64,000 bases of DNA, taken from the NCBI GenBank assembly GCA_022432975.1, contig CM039502.1, forward strand, positions 73,055,497 through 73,119,496, in the 5' to 3' direction. The position numbers and the translations under genes are program-made. Every line of letters begins with the position of its first letter. Within the stretch, counting starts at the first letter, position 1. Of this stretch, positions 11,771-23,897 are shown piece by piece. Source of the DNA: Begonia masoniana. Taxonomy: Eukaryota > Streptophyta > Magnoliopsida > Cucurbitales > Begoniaceae. Below the pieces are notes generated by a model. That model was not told the DNA's origin. It saw only the letters and a program-made list of their open reading frames with translations, and did not search any database.

Positions 11771-13100
11771 CCACGGCCTTACTCTGGACAGACCCAAATC
11801 TCCACGGCCAATGACGCTCTTCTTCCTATTCTCTCCACTGGTTTTGTTTCAATTCCTACTCCCAGTCGGTCTCTCCGTTTAAACTCTATCTGTCATAGTC
11901 CCCAACTTTCTCATAACTTAATTAGTGTCTCTCAACTTTGTCGTGATAATGATGTTTATATTAAATTTCATTCCAACTATTTTTTTGTTAAGGAACCTAC
12001 TACTCACCAGACTCTCCTTCGAGGTTCATTGAATGATGAGCTCTATCGTTTTCCTTCCATCAATCAGGCATTCTCCCTCACTGCTCGGCTGTTAGTCTCC
12101 CCTGCCACTTCTCAGCATCTCTGGCATCTTCGGTTAGGTCATCCTTCCTCCTTTATTTTGAAACATGCTTTACAATTTAGCAATGTTCCTTTTGTACAAA
12201 GAGAGATGACTCAAATTTTCATTCAATGTAAAATGAGCAAATCTCACCATTTGCCATTTCCAATCTTCAATTCTCATGCTAGTTTACCTTTTGATCTTAT
12301 ACATACTGATATTTGGGGATCATCTCCTATTACCTCTATTACTGGCGCACGTTATTTTCTTTTACTGGTTGATGATTGTACTCATTTTTCGTGGTTGTTT
12401 CCTTTGAAATTAAAAAGTGACGTTTACTCTACATTTCTAGCTTTCCACAAAATGGTCTTCACTCAATTTGATGCCTCTATTAAAGTTGTTCAGTCAGATT
12501 GAGGAGGAGAATTTCAATCCCTCTCGTCTCTTTTTCAATCGTTGGGCATCGTCCATCGTGTCTCTTGCCCATATACTGCTAATCAAAATGGTAGCGTAGA
12601 ACGTAAAAATTGTCACGTTGTCAAAACTAGACTAGCCTTGCTTTTTCAGTCTTCTGTTCCTCAACACTTCTGGCCATACGCCTTCACCACTGCCATTACT
12701 TTAATAAAACTTTTACCACCCCTGTTCTCAATCATAAATCTCCCTTCGAATGCCTATTCCACTCTCCTCCAACCTATTTCGATCTTCATGTCTTTGGTTG
12801 TTTATGTTTCCCTCTTCTCCGTCCTCTCAACAGACACAAACTCCAGTCCCGTTCTCTGCCTTGTGTTTTTCTTGGTCCCAGTCCTCTTCATAAAGGTTAT
12901 CTATGTCTTGATCCATACTCTTATAAACATGTCACCTTCTACGAAAACAGTTTTCCCTTCTCTTCCATTCATCCTTCGACCCCACCCATAACCCCCTTCT
13001 CAATTCCAATCTCCTCTATCCCAAATCCATCTCCAACTCTACCTTCTCCTGTCACCGGACCACCTGATCGTCCTCCATTATCTCAATCCTCACCTATTTC
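11771..13100 (+). pseudogene. Copia integrase relic
   Basis: A GAG-pre-integrase motif (HLWHLRLGHPSS, ~12118) precedes the integrase core: HTDIWG, LLLVDDCTHFSW, then QSD followed by an in-frame TGA at 12500-12502 before GGE. It continues with CPYTANQNGSVERK, which holds the third acidic residue. After ~12690 the frame is shifted. Integrase would insert the cDNA; this copy cannot be translated as one protein. Confidence 0.85.
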
Positions 13101-13200
13101 TTCCATACACCTTACTCCTCCTGATCAATCTTCTCCCACCATCTCTTCCCCCACTATATCTTCTCCCCCTCCTATTCCCCTGACTACCAATACCCATCCC

Positions 13201-14800
13201 ATGCGGATGCGGGCTAAAGCTGAAGTCTTTAAACCCAAAGCTCTCTCCATTATCACCACTCTTGAACCAAAAACCTTTCACCAAGCTTCCAAATGTCCAC
13301 ATTGGCTTGCCGCTATGCAACAAAAAATGTCTACTCTTTATGAGACAAATACTTGGGAACTAGTTTCACCCCCGCTTGGAGCAAAAATTATTAGCTGTAA
13401 ATGGGTTTTCAAGACAAAACTGAACCCCGATGGCACAGTGAACCGATATAAGGCACGTCTATAGGCCAAAGGTTATGACCAGATAGAGGGTGTCGACTAT
13501 GATGAAATGTTTAGTTCTGTAGTTAAACCTACTTCAATTCAAACAACCCTTTCCTTAGCTGTCTCATTTGGATGGACTATCAGACAATTAGACATCAGTA
13601 ATGCTTTCCTCCATGGGGACCTAACAGAAACAATGTTTATGTAGCAGCCACCAGATTTTATTAGCTCTTCTCAACCATTTGCAGTGTCCCTCCTTCACAA
13701 AGCATTGTATGGTCTCAAACAGCCTCCTTGAGCCTGGTACACCAAGCTCCATCATGCCTTACTCAACTGGGGATTTATAGCATCTCGGTCTGACTCCTCT
13801 CTCTTTGTTCATCGTACATCATTCTTTATCCTAGTCATGCTCGTATATGTCGACGACATTATTCTCACGGGTAACTCTACATCTCTTATTGAGGCATTAC
13901 TGACATATTTACATACACAGTTTAAGATTCGCGATCTTGGACCCTTATCTTTCTTTCTTTAGGTTGCTGTCACTCACATTTCCTCTAGCATACGCCTATC
14001 CCAGTCGAAACACATCTCTGAGCTCCTTCTTCGAGCTAATATGCTAGACTACAACCCGGTTTGTACACCTATGGTTGTTGGACCATTCCTATCCAAATAC
14101 TTTGGAACACCTCTTCGTGATGGTTCTCTCTACCGGAGTATTGTTGGTGGACTAAAGTACTACTGCCTTACTTAGCATAATATCGCCTTTGCCGTCAACA
14201 AGGTATCCCAATTTATGCATGGCCCTACTGAAGTTCATTGGCAAGCCGTAAAACAGATTCTACGCTATCTCAAAGGTACTTCTACCTTAGGTATCTCCTT
14301 CTCCAGATCTTCTTCTTGTGATTTAACATGTTACACAGATGCCGATTAGGCCTCCTGCCCTGATGATAGAAAAAGCACCAGTGGATTTTGTATTTTCTTG
14401 GGAACTAATCTCATCTCATGTTCTTCTACAAAGCAAAAAGTAGTCGCTCGATCCAGTACAGAATCCAAATATCGCAGTGTTTCCAATGGAGTAGCTGAAT
14501 TTCTCTGGGTTCAGTCCTTGCTCAAGGAGTTGGGTATTGGATCCACTATTGTTCCCCGCATTCTATGTGACAACGTCAATGCCACGTATCTTGCCTCCAA
14601 TCCCGTTCTTCACTCAAAATCAAAGCACATTGAGATTGACCTTCACTTTGTTCGGGATAAAGTTCTACAAAAAGAGTTATCGGTTCAGTTTACTCCCTCC
14701 AACAATCAACTTGTTGATGCTCTTATGAAGCCCCTCCCTCCATCGTCGTTTCAACGTTTACTTCTAAGATCTTCGGTCTCCACCCTTGATCTTGAGGGGG
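13201..14800 (+). pseudogene. Copia reverse transcriptase and RNase H relic
   Basis: RT begins around WELVSPPLG and KWVFKTKLNPDG, then has stops after KARL (~13462), in FM*QPP (~13644), in PP*AW (~13730) and after SFFL (~13962), while the catalytic YVDD survives near 13846. RNase H holds DRKSTSGFCIF (~14365-14397, after a TAG where the family has Trp) and SSTESKYRSVSNG. The frame ends at 14835 inside the 3' LTR. Several stops are of the kind made by C-to-T change. Confidence 0.88.
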
Positions 14801-14801
14801 A

Positions 14802-15097
14802 TGTTAGAGAAAGTATTTGGCTATGTTTTGTTTAGTTAGATTTTAACGAGGTTGTACGGTTTAGTTAGATTTTTGCCTTCTCGATTTTCACACTCATCAT
14901 TACATTCCTCTATAAACGATTGTAAATGTTTTTCTTTTCAGTTTTGAAAATACACAGTGAAAATATACAGAAAGCTTTCTTTATCTCCGAGCAGTTCTCC
15001 CTCATCTTCATCCACCTCTTCTTTGCTGCTCTCGTAGGTTATCTCTGTCAATGAAATTCCAACTCTGTGGATTGTCGGCCGCACTTCAAACCCTACA
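14802..15097 (+). mobile_element. 3' LTR of the plus-strand copia (right end uncertain)
   Basis: A purine tract (TTGAGGGGGA, 14792-14801) is followed by TGTTAGAGAAAG, the usual copia LTR start. The LTR probably ends near CCCTACA at 15097, about 296 bp, but no second copy is present in the window to confirm this. Confidence 0.6.
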
Positions 15098-15117
15098 TTG
15101 GAAACAAAGAGTTATAA

Positions 15118-15291
15118 GTGTCGACCATTAAAGGAAGTGTCGACCGTTACTGTAATAGAAATTTGACCCGAGAGCTCGAAGGTGTCGACACTTTGAGAGA
15201 AGTGTCAACCGCTAGGCCATTTTGATGGTTTAACCCGAGAGCTTAGAAGTGTCAACCTCTATGCTAAATAGAGCGATCCAAGTGTCGACCG
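15118..15291 (-). repeat. Doublets of GTGTCGACC words, ~65-bp period
   Basis: GTGTCGACC or variants begin at 15118, 15137, 15182, 15202, 15249 and 15282. They form three pairs spaced 19-33 bp, with pairs 64-67 bp apart. GACCCGAGAGCT is repeated between them. The word contains the palindrome GTCGAC. Confidence 0.8.
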
Positions 15292-16763
15292 CACAATTTT
15301 GTTTGAGAAGATCTTGTCGCCTAGGCGCTATGCACAATACAATATAATGGTATAACAATCTTTGTCAAAGTTTTTGGTAATTCATCTCAGCTTGAAAAAT
15401 TCATACTAAAACTACCAAGATTAACACTTTGTAAAAGAATGAACTTATATTAGCGCATTGGCATTCGCCTATTTAGAAATCCTCGTGTGTGTGTGCGTGT
15501 TCTTTTCATTTTTCTTCTAACTGTTGAATTAACTCATGTAGCTATGGGAAAAGATTAAATTCACCTTACTTAGGATCACTCCATTCACTTCAATCGTTCA
15601 TCGGCTTTGCCCACCAACCAACTAATAGCAACTATCAATTAAACAAACTAAAAGTCGATAGGTCTTTAAAAGCTTGTAATGTAGGGCTGTGTTAAAGGGT
15701 ATGAATTTTATGAATACAAATGAGTAATCAGAGCACAACCTATCCTTCCTTATTTCACCCACTCTTTTTTTTTCTTCTCAGCACTCGCTTACTCATTGAA
15801 CTTGCTCAAACTTTCCTATGATCTCTCACCCCCAAACTTAGTTCATTCAATATCACTCAAATTAACTCCTTTGTCATAATTACAAAGTAAAATAAATACA
15901 AAAAGCCTAAAAGTAAAACTAAACTTTTGGACTTGGTTTTTTTTTTTTTTTTTATAGCAATTCAGACTAATAATAACAAAGCAATATCAAAATAAATTAA
16001 CAGATGACAAAGGAGTTTTTATTCATCCTCACCACTACATTCTCCTACTCTCTTTCAAATATATTAATAATCTCCGTGCTCTTTAGAAAATGTAGAAAAA
16101 TAGATATGTGGCTATGGTAAAATATGTACAATTGAACAGTACATAATAGGCTCAAAAGGGTGACTATGGATGTCATTAAATGACACAATATGGTAAGCTA
16201 AGAATGCTCAAACAGTCCAATAATGGCCTAGGTCATTCTCTTAGTTTGGTAAAATTTCAATTCGCATTCGTGGATGTAGGCAAAATCAAGAAGGATTTTA
16301 CTCATTAGCACTCGTTATCATTATATTTGACTAGAGTTACACTTCCTTACCGTATTTACTCTCGTTCACTCATTTTTAGTGTTTGGGTTTCACTCTAATT
16401 AGACTTCATGAATGTAACACCAACAGATAGAATCAAACAAGAATGAAAATGTGCTCATGATTTTTTAGTCTAACTTTGTAAGTTCAAGTCAATGTAAACT
16501 AACACAAACCAATATTTTACTCAGCATTATTCGAGAAGCTATAAAGCATGAGTTTACTCAAAATTTAAATCATTGACACCTAAACTAAGATTTCAGAATG
16601 CAGAACCAAAATATAGCAAAGTACTAAGATACGCTAAAATCACTCCCAAACTTAAAACAAGCATTGTCCTCAATGTAGACAATAACAAGAAAGGTGAAAG
16701 AAGCGTACCTCATGATGAGCCAGACGTATCTTCATCCTCATTCTCTAGTGGAGGGTCATGCGG
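15292..16763 (-). mobile_element. 3' non-coding part of the Athila/Tat-type relic
   Basis: No supported gene. It lies after the downstream ORF of the gypsy relic. Its text (CACTCCCAAACTTAAAACAAGC near 16640) is the kind of sequence found before the 3' LTR in Athila-like elements. I found no copy of the 5' LTR here, so the 3' LTR appears lost or highly diverged. Confidence 0.4.
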
Positions 16764-17870
16764 CTAAAGCAAATGCGCCAGATAATTGGGAAAGGGTGGA
16801 GTCGAGTGTGTCGAGTAGCCATGGTGAGCATTGAAGGCGTCTATGTATTGTGCCGTGAATTGTGAATGCTGAAGTTGGCGAGATTGGAGATCAACCATTC
16901 GCTGCTCCATTCGTGATTGTCGGGCATTGAGAATGTCAGACATCTGCCCTTGTTGGATACCGAGATTCTCCACCATTCGCCCCACATCATCAATTGTATA
17001 CGAATGAGGAGGCATGGCAGAAGATGAGGAAGCGCCTAAAGCATGTGGTGTAGCGGAAGTACCATCATAGCGTTGTCGAATGGGAGCATCAATGCGTTCT
17101 TGTCGTGCTTCCGCTAAGGGAATCTGTGCACTTGTCATTGGACGGAAACCAGCATGCCACAAACGAGGCAGAGGCATTGGTGGAGGAGGGATTTATGCAT
17201 TGGCATCTGTTTCATCGAATCCTAGTCCATTATCACGAGAATTGCCATAGGGCCATGTTGTTATTCTGGAAATATTGGTGGGGCCATACACCAGTTGCTA
17301 GATCAATTGCTCGTCAGTGGAGCTCATGGGGACATTTGCTGCAACGTAGAAATGGGTGATTAGGACCGGGTGAATATGACCAGCAGTGATAGGGCCCTTG
17401 CAATATGCAAGGATATTTCGATGGATGATGCGGCCAACATTGATGGATCTGCCCGTTAATATGCAGTAAAGAAGTGTTGCCCGATCTCTAGTGAACTCTG
17501 TTTTCTAAGATGTCGATATGAGATTACCGCTGATGAACCAACATCATGCTTGAGCGTAACGATTCAGGCAGCTCATCAATAAATGTAGGGGTTGAGTCGG
17601 ATTCACAGTGGAATATACCCAAGTAGAGCCTCGATGCCCCATCTCACGTAGAATTAACTCGTAGTCGGGCCCTTCGGTCATCATCGTGTGGTATTCATTC
17701 GCAGGTAAATTTGCCAACCCAAACTTGACGTTAATTGTTGTAGCCGAAAAATCGATGACCTTGTTTTGCACTTTGACGGCCCCAACTTCTTTTGATGCCT
17801 TTAGGTTAGCATAGAATTCTCTGACGACACTCACGTTCACATCACCCTCCAGAATAGCCAAGGATTCCCA
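16764..17870 (-). pseudogene. Downstream ORF relic of Athila/Tat-type gypsy element
   Basis: Two frames, 17544-17861 and 16764-17177, lie after integrase in element order. The first contains VVREFYANL and KVIDFSATTINVKFGL, typical of the extra 3' ORF of Athila/Tat-like plant elements (often called env-like or a plant transposon domain). The second is glutamine-rich, possibly coiled (NARQSRMEQRMVDLQSRQ). The function of this ORF is not established. A frameshift and stops separate the parts. Confidence 0.6.
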
Positions 17871-18925
17871 ATTTCACTGCTGAAGCATGTCTAAAATGTT
17901 GTCATCTGTCATTCCGGGTTGAAATTAAATTTCACAAATGACTGCCTTATTCTCAGTCATGAAATCCTTGAAATAATTTTCTGCTTCAGCATTGAGGAAT
18001 GAGTGGTGGATTGCACTAAGTGAGGTTGAGCTGGAAAAAGCTTGTTTTCATTTTGGAGGCATCTTTAAATGTCACACGTGCACCTATAAATTTTTTTCCA
18101 CAAACAAAATACTAAACACCGAACCAAGATTAAGTGCCCACGAGTTTTTATTCATGTAAGAGAAATGCCAACTCACAAAATATAAGGAAAATTTTTCACT
18201 TTAAAAATCAGTAACTCTCACAGGGATTTTATCGAACACTTGGTGTGCACTAGTGAGAAAATCACACTCACGGCTAAGCTCTAATCCAAACAAACCTCCA
18301 AAGTTAAAATCAATGAAAAATCTCAAGTATACTAGTGAGAAGTTCACGTGAAACAACCACAACCAAGAAATATTCTAACGTGCACCAAATAAACTTAGAC
18401 TTAAGCAGCAAAAATTGTAACTTTTGGCAAAGAAATAGTGCAAACGAGAGAGAAAGTACCTGACTGTTCGCGCAGGAATGAAAAATGCAGCTCGAGAGTC
18501 GGTGAATCGAGAGGGAGCTGAGGAGAATCCTGCTGAATGGTGAAAGCCGATCGATCGGCTGATTGACCGAAAGGCTAAGGAGGAAAAGGACCGCAGGCAA
18601 AACAAAAAACAAAACTGCTGAAGGGTGAAAGCCGATCGATCGGCTTTCATCGTTCAATATATCTTTTATTTTTGTTTTATTTTTTTTAACTAAATACCAA
18701 AAATATAAAAACACAACAAAAATCAATGCCAAATCACAAAATAAAATGCATAGGCTAAAACTAAAACAAAAATAATAAAACTAAAATTATATGAATGGGT
18801 TACCTCCCACCAAGTGCTTGTTTTAACGTCTTTAGCTTGACGTCGGGCGAACCTTACTCGTTGGGTGTGAGTTGAGTGACAAATGGATCACTCTCAATAA
18901 TACGACCAAAATACGGCTTCACTCT
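17871..18925 (-). mobile_element. Non-coding region between INT and downstream ORF of the Athila relic
   Basis: No domain is visible; the frames at 18310-18732 have low-complexity content. Two copies of GCCGATCGATCGGC lie near 18547 and 18632, the word that fills the 5' LTR of the same relic. Confidence 0.5.
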
Positions 18926-20400
18926 TTAACCGTTAACCTTGAATGTACCCTTGTATGCTCCACGTAGCTCAACAGCACCATGAGGAAATACTTGAACTAC
19001 CGTAAATGGGCCCGACCATCTCGATTTCAGCTTAACCGGAAAGAGTTTCAGACGTGAATTAAATAGCAACACCTGTTGACCCGACAATAACTCTTTCTTC
19101 ATAATATGCTTATCATGCCACGCTTTTGTTTTCTCCTTGTAAATCTTGGAATTTTCATACGCATTGTTGCGTAATTCATCGAGTTCATTTATTTGGAGGC
19201 AACATTTGTGGCCGGTGGCTGTCAAGTCAAAATTCAATCTCTTCATAGCCCACCAAGCACGGGGTTCAAGTTTGACGGGTAGGTGACACGCTTTACCAAA
19301 TACCAACCAATATGGGGATGAGATTCGGTAAGCCCATAGTGCATCGTCCAATTTGTGTACCCAATCTTTACGTGAATTACTCACAGTCTTTTCGAGAATA
19401 ATCTTGACTTCTCGATTTGAGACCTCCGCTTGACTATTTGATTGGGGGTGATACCCTAATGCCTTTCGATGTTTGACGCCGTATTTTAAAAGTAGTGACT
19501 CAAATTGCTTGTTATAGAAGTGTGCACCTTTATCACTAATTATTGCACGCGGTGTGTCGAAATGAGTGAATATGTTCTTACGCAAAAACCTCAAAACCAC
19601 TTTTTCGTCATTGGTTGGCGAAGCTATTGCCTCGACCCATTTTGAAACGTAATCCACAGCGAGAAGTATGTATTTGTTGTTAAACGAGGTTAGAAACGGG
19701 CCCATAAAATCAATCCCCCATACATCGAAGAGTTCAACTTCAAGGATGTTTGTCAAAGGCATTTCATTTCGGCGGGATATTACCCGTACGTTGACATCGA
19801 TCACATGCTATGACAAAGGAATGTGCATATTTAAACAGAGTTGGCCAATAGAAACCACATTGAAGTACTTTTGTTGCTGTTCGATTTCCTCCAAAGTGAC
19901 CACCACATTCAAGAGTGTGGCAATGCTTTATGACTGATATCATCTCATTTTCAAGGATACAACGCCTTATTACTTGGTCAGCACAATGTCTATAAAGAAT
20001 TGGTTCTTCCCAATAATATCGCTTTACGTCGGAGAGGAATTTCTTCTTTTGGTGATAAGACAATTCGGGTGGTATGATCTGACAAGCAAGAAAATTTACA
20101 TAATCCGCATTCCATGGCAGTTCATAAATGGCGAGGAGTTTTTCATCCAAAAATTCATCATATATTTGCTCATCACTATCTTGCACATGGGCTTGAGTCT
20201 CTAGACGTGAGAGATGATCAGTGACAAGGTTTTCCGTCCCTTTCTTATTCTTAATTTCAATGTCGAACTCTTGTAGTAACAACACCCAACGAAAAAGGCG
20301 GGGTTTGAAGTCTTTCTTCTCCGTAAGATATTTTGTTGCTGAATGATCAGCGAAGACAACTACCTTGTTACCAATGACGTAAAGGACGACGGCAAGCAAT
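18926..20400 (-). pseudogene. Gypsy RNase H-integrase relic (Athila/Tat type)
   Basis: The 20399-19764 frame has RNase H text ([30 protein letters not shown]) and the zinc-binding HHCC region of integrase ([21 protein letters not shown]). The 19804-18926 frame has the integrase core: [21 protein letters not shown] and [17 protein letters not shown], so all three acidic residues are present. It overlaps the upstream frame in another phase, so a frameshift separates them. Confidence 0.88.
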
Positions 20401-20491
20401 TCTTTCTCAGTGGTTGCATAATTGAGTTGAGCGTCGTTAAGAGTGCGACTCGCATAGTGGATTGTCTAAAAAATTTTATCTTTCCTTTGAC

Positions 20492-20833
20492 CTAAAACTG
20501 TCCTACAGCAAAATCACTAGCGTCGCTCATGATCTCGAAAGGTAATTCCCAATCAGGTGCCCCAATGACTGGTGCCATTACAAGCTTTGCTTTTAAAATA
20601 TTAAATGCTTCCAAACACTTGGCCGTGAACATGAATGAGACGCCTTTTTCTAGCAAGTTACACAGTGGCCTAGTGATCTTGGAGAAATCTTTTATGAAGC
20701 GGCGGTAAAATCCCGCATGACCAAGAAAACTTTGCACTCCTTTAACCATAGTAGGAGGTGGTAATTTTTCAATTGCAACTATCTTTGCATGGTCCACCTC
20801 GATGCCTTGAGCTGAAACCCGATGTCCTAACAC
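20492..20833 (-). pseudogene. Gypsy RT 3' part, split by Cassandra array
   Basis: LGHRVSAQGIEVDHAKI and FYRRFIKDFSKITRPL are the conserved end of Ty3/gypsy RT and its connection to RNase H. The 5' half of the same RT lies at 22547-23065. The two are separated by the Cassandra insertion flanked by GCCTT. Confidence 0.9.
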
Positions 20834-20841
20834 AATGCCTT

Positions 20842-22462
20842 TGTAACGACCCCTTTTTCCAGCAAGATATTGTCTGCTCTGGGGATTGGGCCATAACCCA
20901 ATATCCTCCCCTCACGGCTTTGTTTGGCGAGGACTTCCCAGTCGGTCACCCAACCTGGTACTACTCTTGCCGAAGCATTTTTAACTTCAGAGTTCGTATG
21001 GGATCCGTTGTCAATTGTGCTCCAAAACGCGTCTTGCTATCTTGGGAGGGTCTCTTTACATATGTTTCATTTCCACATACTTCCCCAAGCGATGTGGGAT
21101 TGTGACGACCCCCTTTTTACGACCCGTCACCTTCCGGTTCGCCCGCGCAGACGTACTGTCATCCGGGTTCCGGTTCGTGCAGCCATCGTACACATACTTA
21201 CACATCCGAGTCATCACAATCACCCCCCCTTGGGGGCCCAACGTCCCCGTTGGCCACATTTTTGATTGGGTACAGGCTCTGATACCATTTGTAACCCCTT
21301 TTCCCAGCAAGATATTGTCCGCTCTGGCACGGCTTTGTTTGGCGAGGACTTCCCAGTCGGTCACCCAACCTGGTACTACTTTTGCCGAAGCACTTTTAAC
21401 TTCAGAGTTCGTATGGGATCCGTTGTCAATTGTGCTCCAAAACGCGTCTTGCTATCTTGGGAGGGTCTCTTTACATATGTTTCATTTCCACATACTTCCC
21501 CAAGCGATGTGGGATTGTGACGACCCCCTTTTTACGACCCGTCACTTTCCGATTTGCCCGTGCGGATGTACCGCCATCTGGGTTCCGGTTCGTGCAGCCA
21601 TCGTACACATACTTACACATCCGAGTCATCACAATCACCCCCCCTTGGGGGCCCAACGTCCCCGTTGGCCACATTTTTGATTGGGTACAGGCTCTGATAC
21701 CATTTGTAACCCCTTTTCCCAGCAAGATATTGTCCGCTCTGGGGATTGGGTCGTAGCGCAATATCCTCCCATCACGGCTTTGTTTGGCGAGGACTTCCCA
21801 GTCGGTCACCCAACCTGGTACTACTTTTGCCGAAGCACTTTTAACTTCAGAGTTTTTATGGGATCCGTTGTCAATTGTGCTCCAAAACGCGTTTTGCTAT
21901 CTTGGGAGGGTCTCTTTACATATGTTTCATTTCCACATACTTCCCCAAGCGATGTGGGATTGTGACGACCCCCTTTTTACGACCCGTCACTTTCCGATTT
22001 GCCCGTGCGGATGTACCGCCATCTGGGTTCCGGTTCGTGCAGTCATCGTACACATACTTACACATCCGAGTCATCACAATCACCCCCCCTTGGGGGCCCA
22101 ACGTCCCCGTTGGCCACATTTTCGATTGGGTACAGGCTCTGATACCATTTGTAACCCCTTTTCCCAGCAAGATATTGTCCGCTCTGGGGATTGGGTCGTA
22201 GCGCAATATCCTCCCATCACGGCTTTGTTTGGCGAGGACTTCCCAGTCGGTCACCCAACCTGGTACTACTTTTGCCGAAGCACTTTTAACTTCAGAGTTC
22301 GTATGGGATCCGTTGTCAATTGTGCTCCCCAAGCGATGTGGGATTGTGACGACCCCCTTTTTACGACCCGTCACTTTCCGATTTGCCCGTGCGGATGTAC
22401 CGCCATCTGGGTTCCGGTTCGTGCAGTCATCGTACACATACTTACACATCCGGGTCATCACA
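20842..22462 (-). mobile_element. Cassandra TRIM tandem array: four LTRs, three internal domains
   Basis: Four LTRs at 20842-21218, 21290-21633, 21705-22078 and 22150-22462 alternate with three 71-bp internal domains. Each internal domain carries a PBS complement (GCTCTGATACCA). Ends are TGTAACGACC...CATCACA, and the whole array is flanked once by the 5-bp duplication GCCTT (20837-20841 and 22463-22467). The LTRs carry 5S rRNA-like sequence, which identifies Cassandra. LTR 2 lacks ~35 bp and LTR 4 ~60 bp. It encodes no protein; it depends on enzymes of other elements. Confidence 0.93.
20932..21008 (-). promoter_or_regulatory. 5S rRNA-like segment in Cassandra LTR 1
   Basis: The minus strand reads GGATCCCATACGAACTCTGAAG then GGTTGGGTGACC...GGGAAGTCC, close to plant 5S rRNA with its C box. 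The A box region is altered (AAGTTAAAAATGC instead of AAGTTAAGCG). Equivalent copies lie near 21346-21422, 21795-21871 and 22240-22316. Confidence 0.8.
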
Positions 22463-23100
22463 GCCTTCTTTCACCATAAAGTGACACTTTTCCCAATTTA
22501 GCACCAGATTTGTTTCTACACATTGAACTAGCACTTTGGATAAATTTTATAAACATGTATCAAATGATGACCTAAATACCGAGAAATCATCCATGAAGAC
22601 TTCGATGTAGCGTTTAAGCATATCTGAAAAAATTGCCATCATACATCGTTGGAAGGTTGTCGGAGCATTGCACAATCCAAAGGGCATCCGGCGAAATGCA
22701 AACGTGCCATATGGACTTGTAAAAGTAGTCTTTTCTTGATCTTCTAAGGCGATGACGATTTGGTTGTATCCCGAGTAACCGTCATAATAAGAATGTTCGA
22801 ACAGCCTATCAAGTATTTGGTTAATGAACGGCAAGGGAAAGTCGTCCTTGTGTGCAGCTTTGTTCAGTTTCTGATAATCCCTGCAAATTCTCCACCCTGT
22901 GACAGTTCTAGATGGTATGAGCTCATTTTTGTCTTTTTTTATTACTGTCATCCCACTCTTCTTCGACACACATTGTACTGGGCTCACCCAAGAGCTATCA
23001 GATATCGGATAAATAACCCCAGCGTCTAACCACTTCAGCATTTCTTTTCGCACTACTTCTTTCATTATCGGGTTTAAACGTCGTTGGTGTTCAACCGATG
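22463..23100 (-). pseudogene. Gypsy RT 5' part (Athila/Tat type)
   Basis: The frame 23065-22547 reads LDAGVIYPISDSSWVSPVQC, then ELIPSRTVTGWRICRDYQKLN, MPFGLCNAPTTFQRCMM and VFMDDFSVF. The catalytic FMDD is intact. The ELIPSRTVTGWR insert is characteristic of the Athila/Tat side of plant gypsy elements. The frame is lost just before the Cassandra insertion. Confidence 0.92.
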
Positions 23101-23101
23101 G

Positions 23102-23897
23102 TCAATGATCTTCCTCCATTAAAATGCGATGAACACAGAATGAGGAGCTAATTCCTTTTATGTCTGACAGAGTCCATCCAATAGCAACCTTGTAAGTCCG
23201 AAGTAGTAACAATTTTTCTTCTTCCGTTGTAGATAATTCAGCCGAAATAATAACTAGAAGAGTAGAATTGTCACCAATGTATGCATAACGCAGATGCGAT
23301 GGTAGAGGCTTAAGCTCAAGAGCCGACGGGCTTTCAATAGATGGTAGAACCCGTAGTGATGATTCCCCTAAACTTTCAAAGTACTTTCTTCGGTTATGCT
23401 CGAATGAATCCATCCACAGAACATAATCTTGTACATCTAGTTTATCATCAAGAAAAAATTCATGGTTTAATAGACAAGCTTCAAGAGAGTTTCGTGGTTG
23501 AAGTGAAGCTTCCATTATCACAGTGTTAAAGTCTTCCACCTGAAACACATCGTCGCTAGCTTTCGGGTACTTCATTGAATTGAATACGTTGAATGTCACT
23601 TCTTCTCTTGAACCGCAATTTGAGCTCCCCTCTTTGCACATCAATCAATTCACCTCTTATTACTAGAAATGGTCGACCCAAAATGATAGGGATATCTAGG
23701 TCTTCTTCCATATCCATAACCACAAAGTCAGCAGGAAAAATGAATTTGTCGATCTTGACTAGGACATCTTCAATCACTCCACGTGGATGTTTGATAGAGC
23801 GATCCCCCATTTGTAGAATCACTCTCGTGGGCATCGCTTCGCCAAGACCCAGCTTTTGAAAAATAGATAATGACATTAAATTGATACTTACCCCCAA
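23102..23897 (-). pseudogene. Gypsy protease and linker relic
   Basis: The frame 23897-23556 has SINLMSLSIFQKLGLGE and DIPIILGRPFL, the retropepsin fold of Athila-type elements. It starts inside the domain: the active-site Asp is upstream of a TGA (~23911) and reads DLGVS. The frame 23644-23102 contains ALELKPLPSHLRYAYIG, the usual linker before RT. Confidence 0.85.

Noticed and set aside
21015..22501. Several 100-230 codon open frames on both strands of 20842-22501
   Set aside because: They are repeated translations of Cassandra LTRs and 5S-like sequence, identical from unit to unit, and the element is known to be non-coding.
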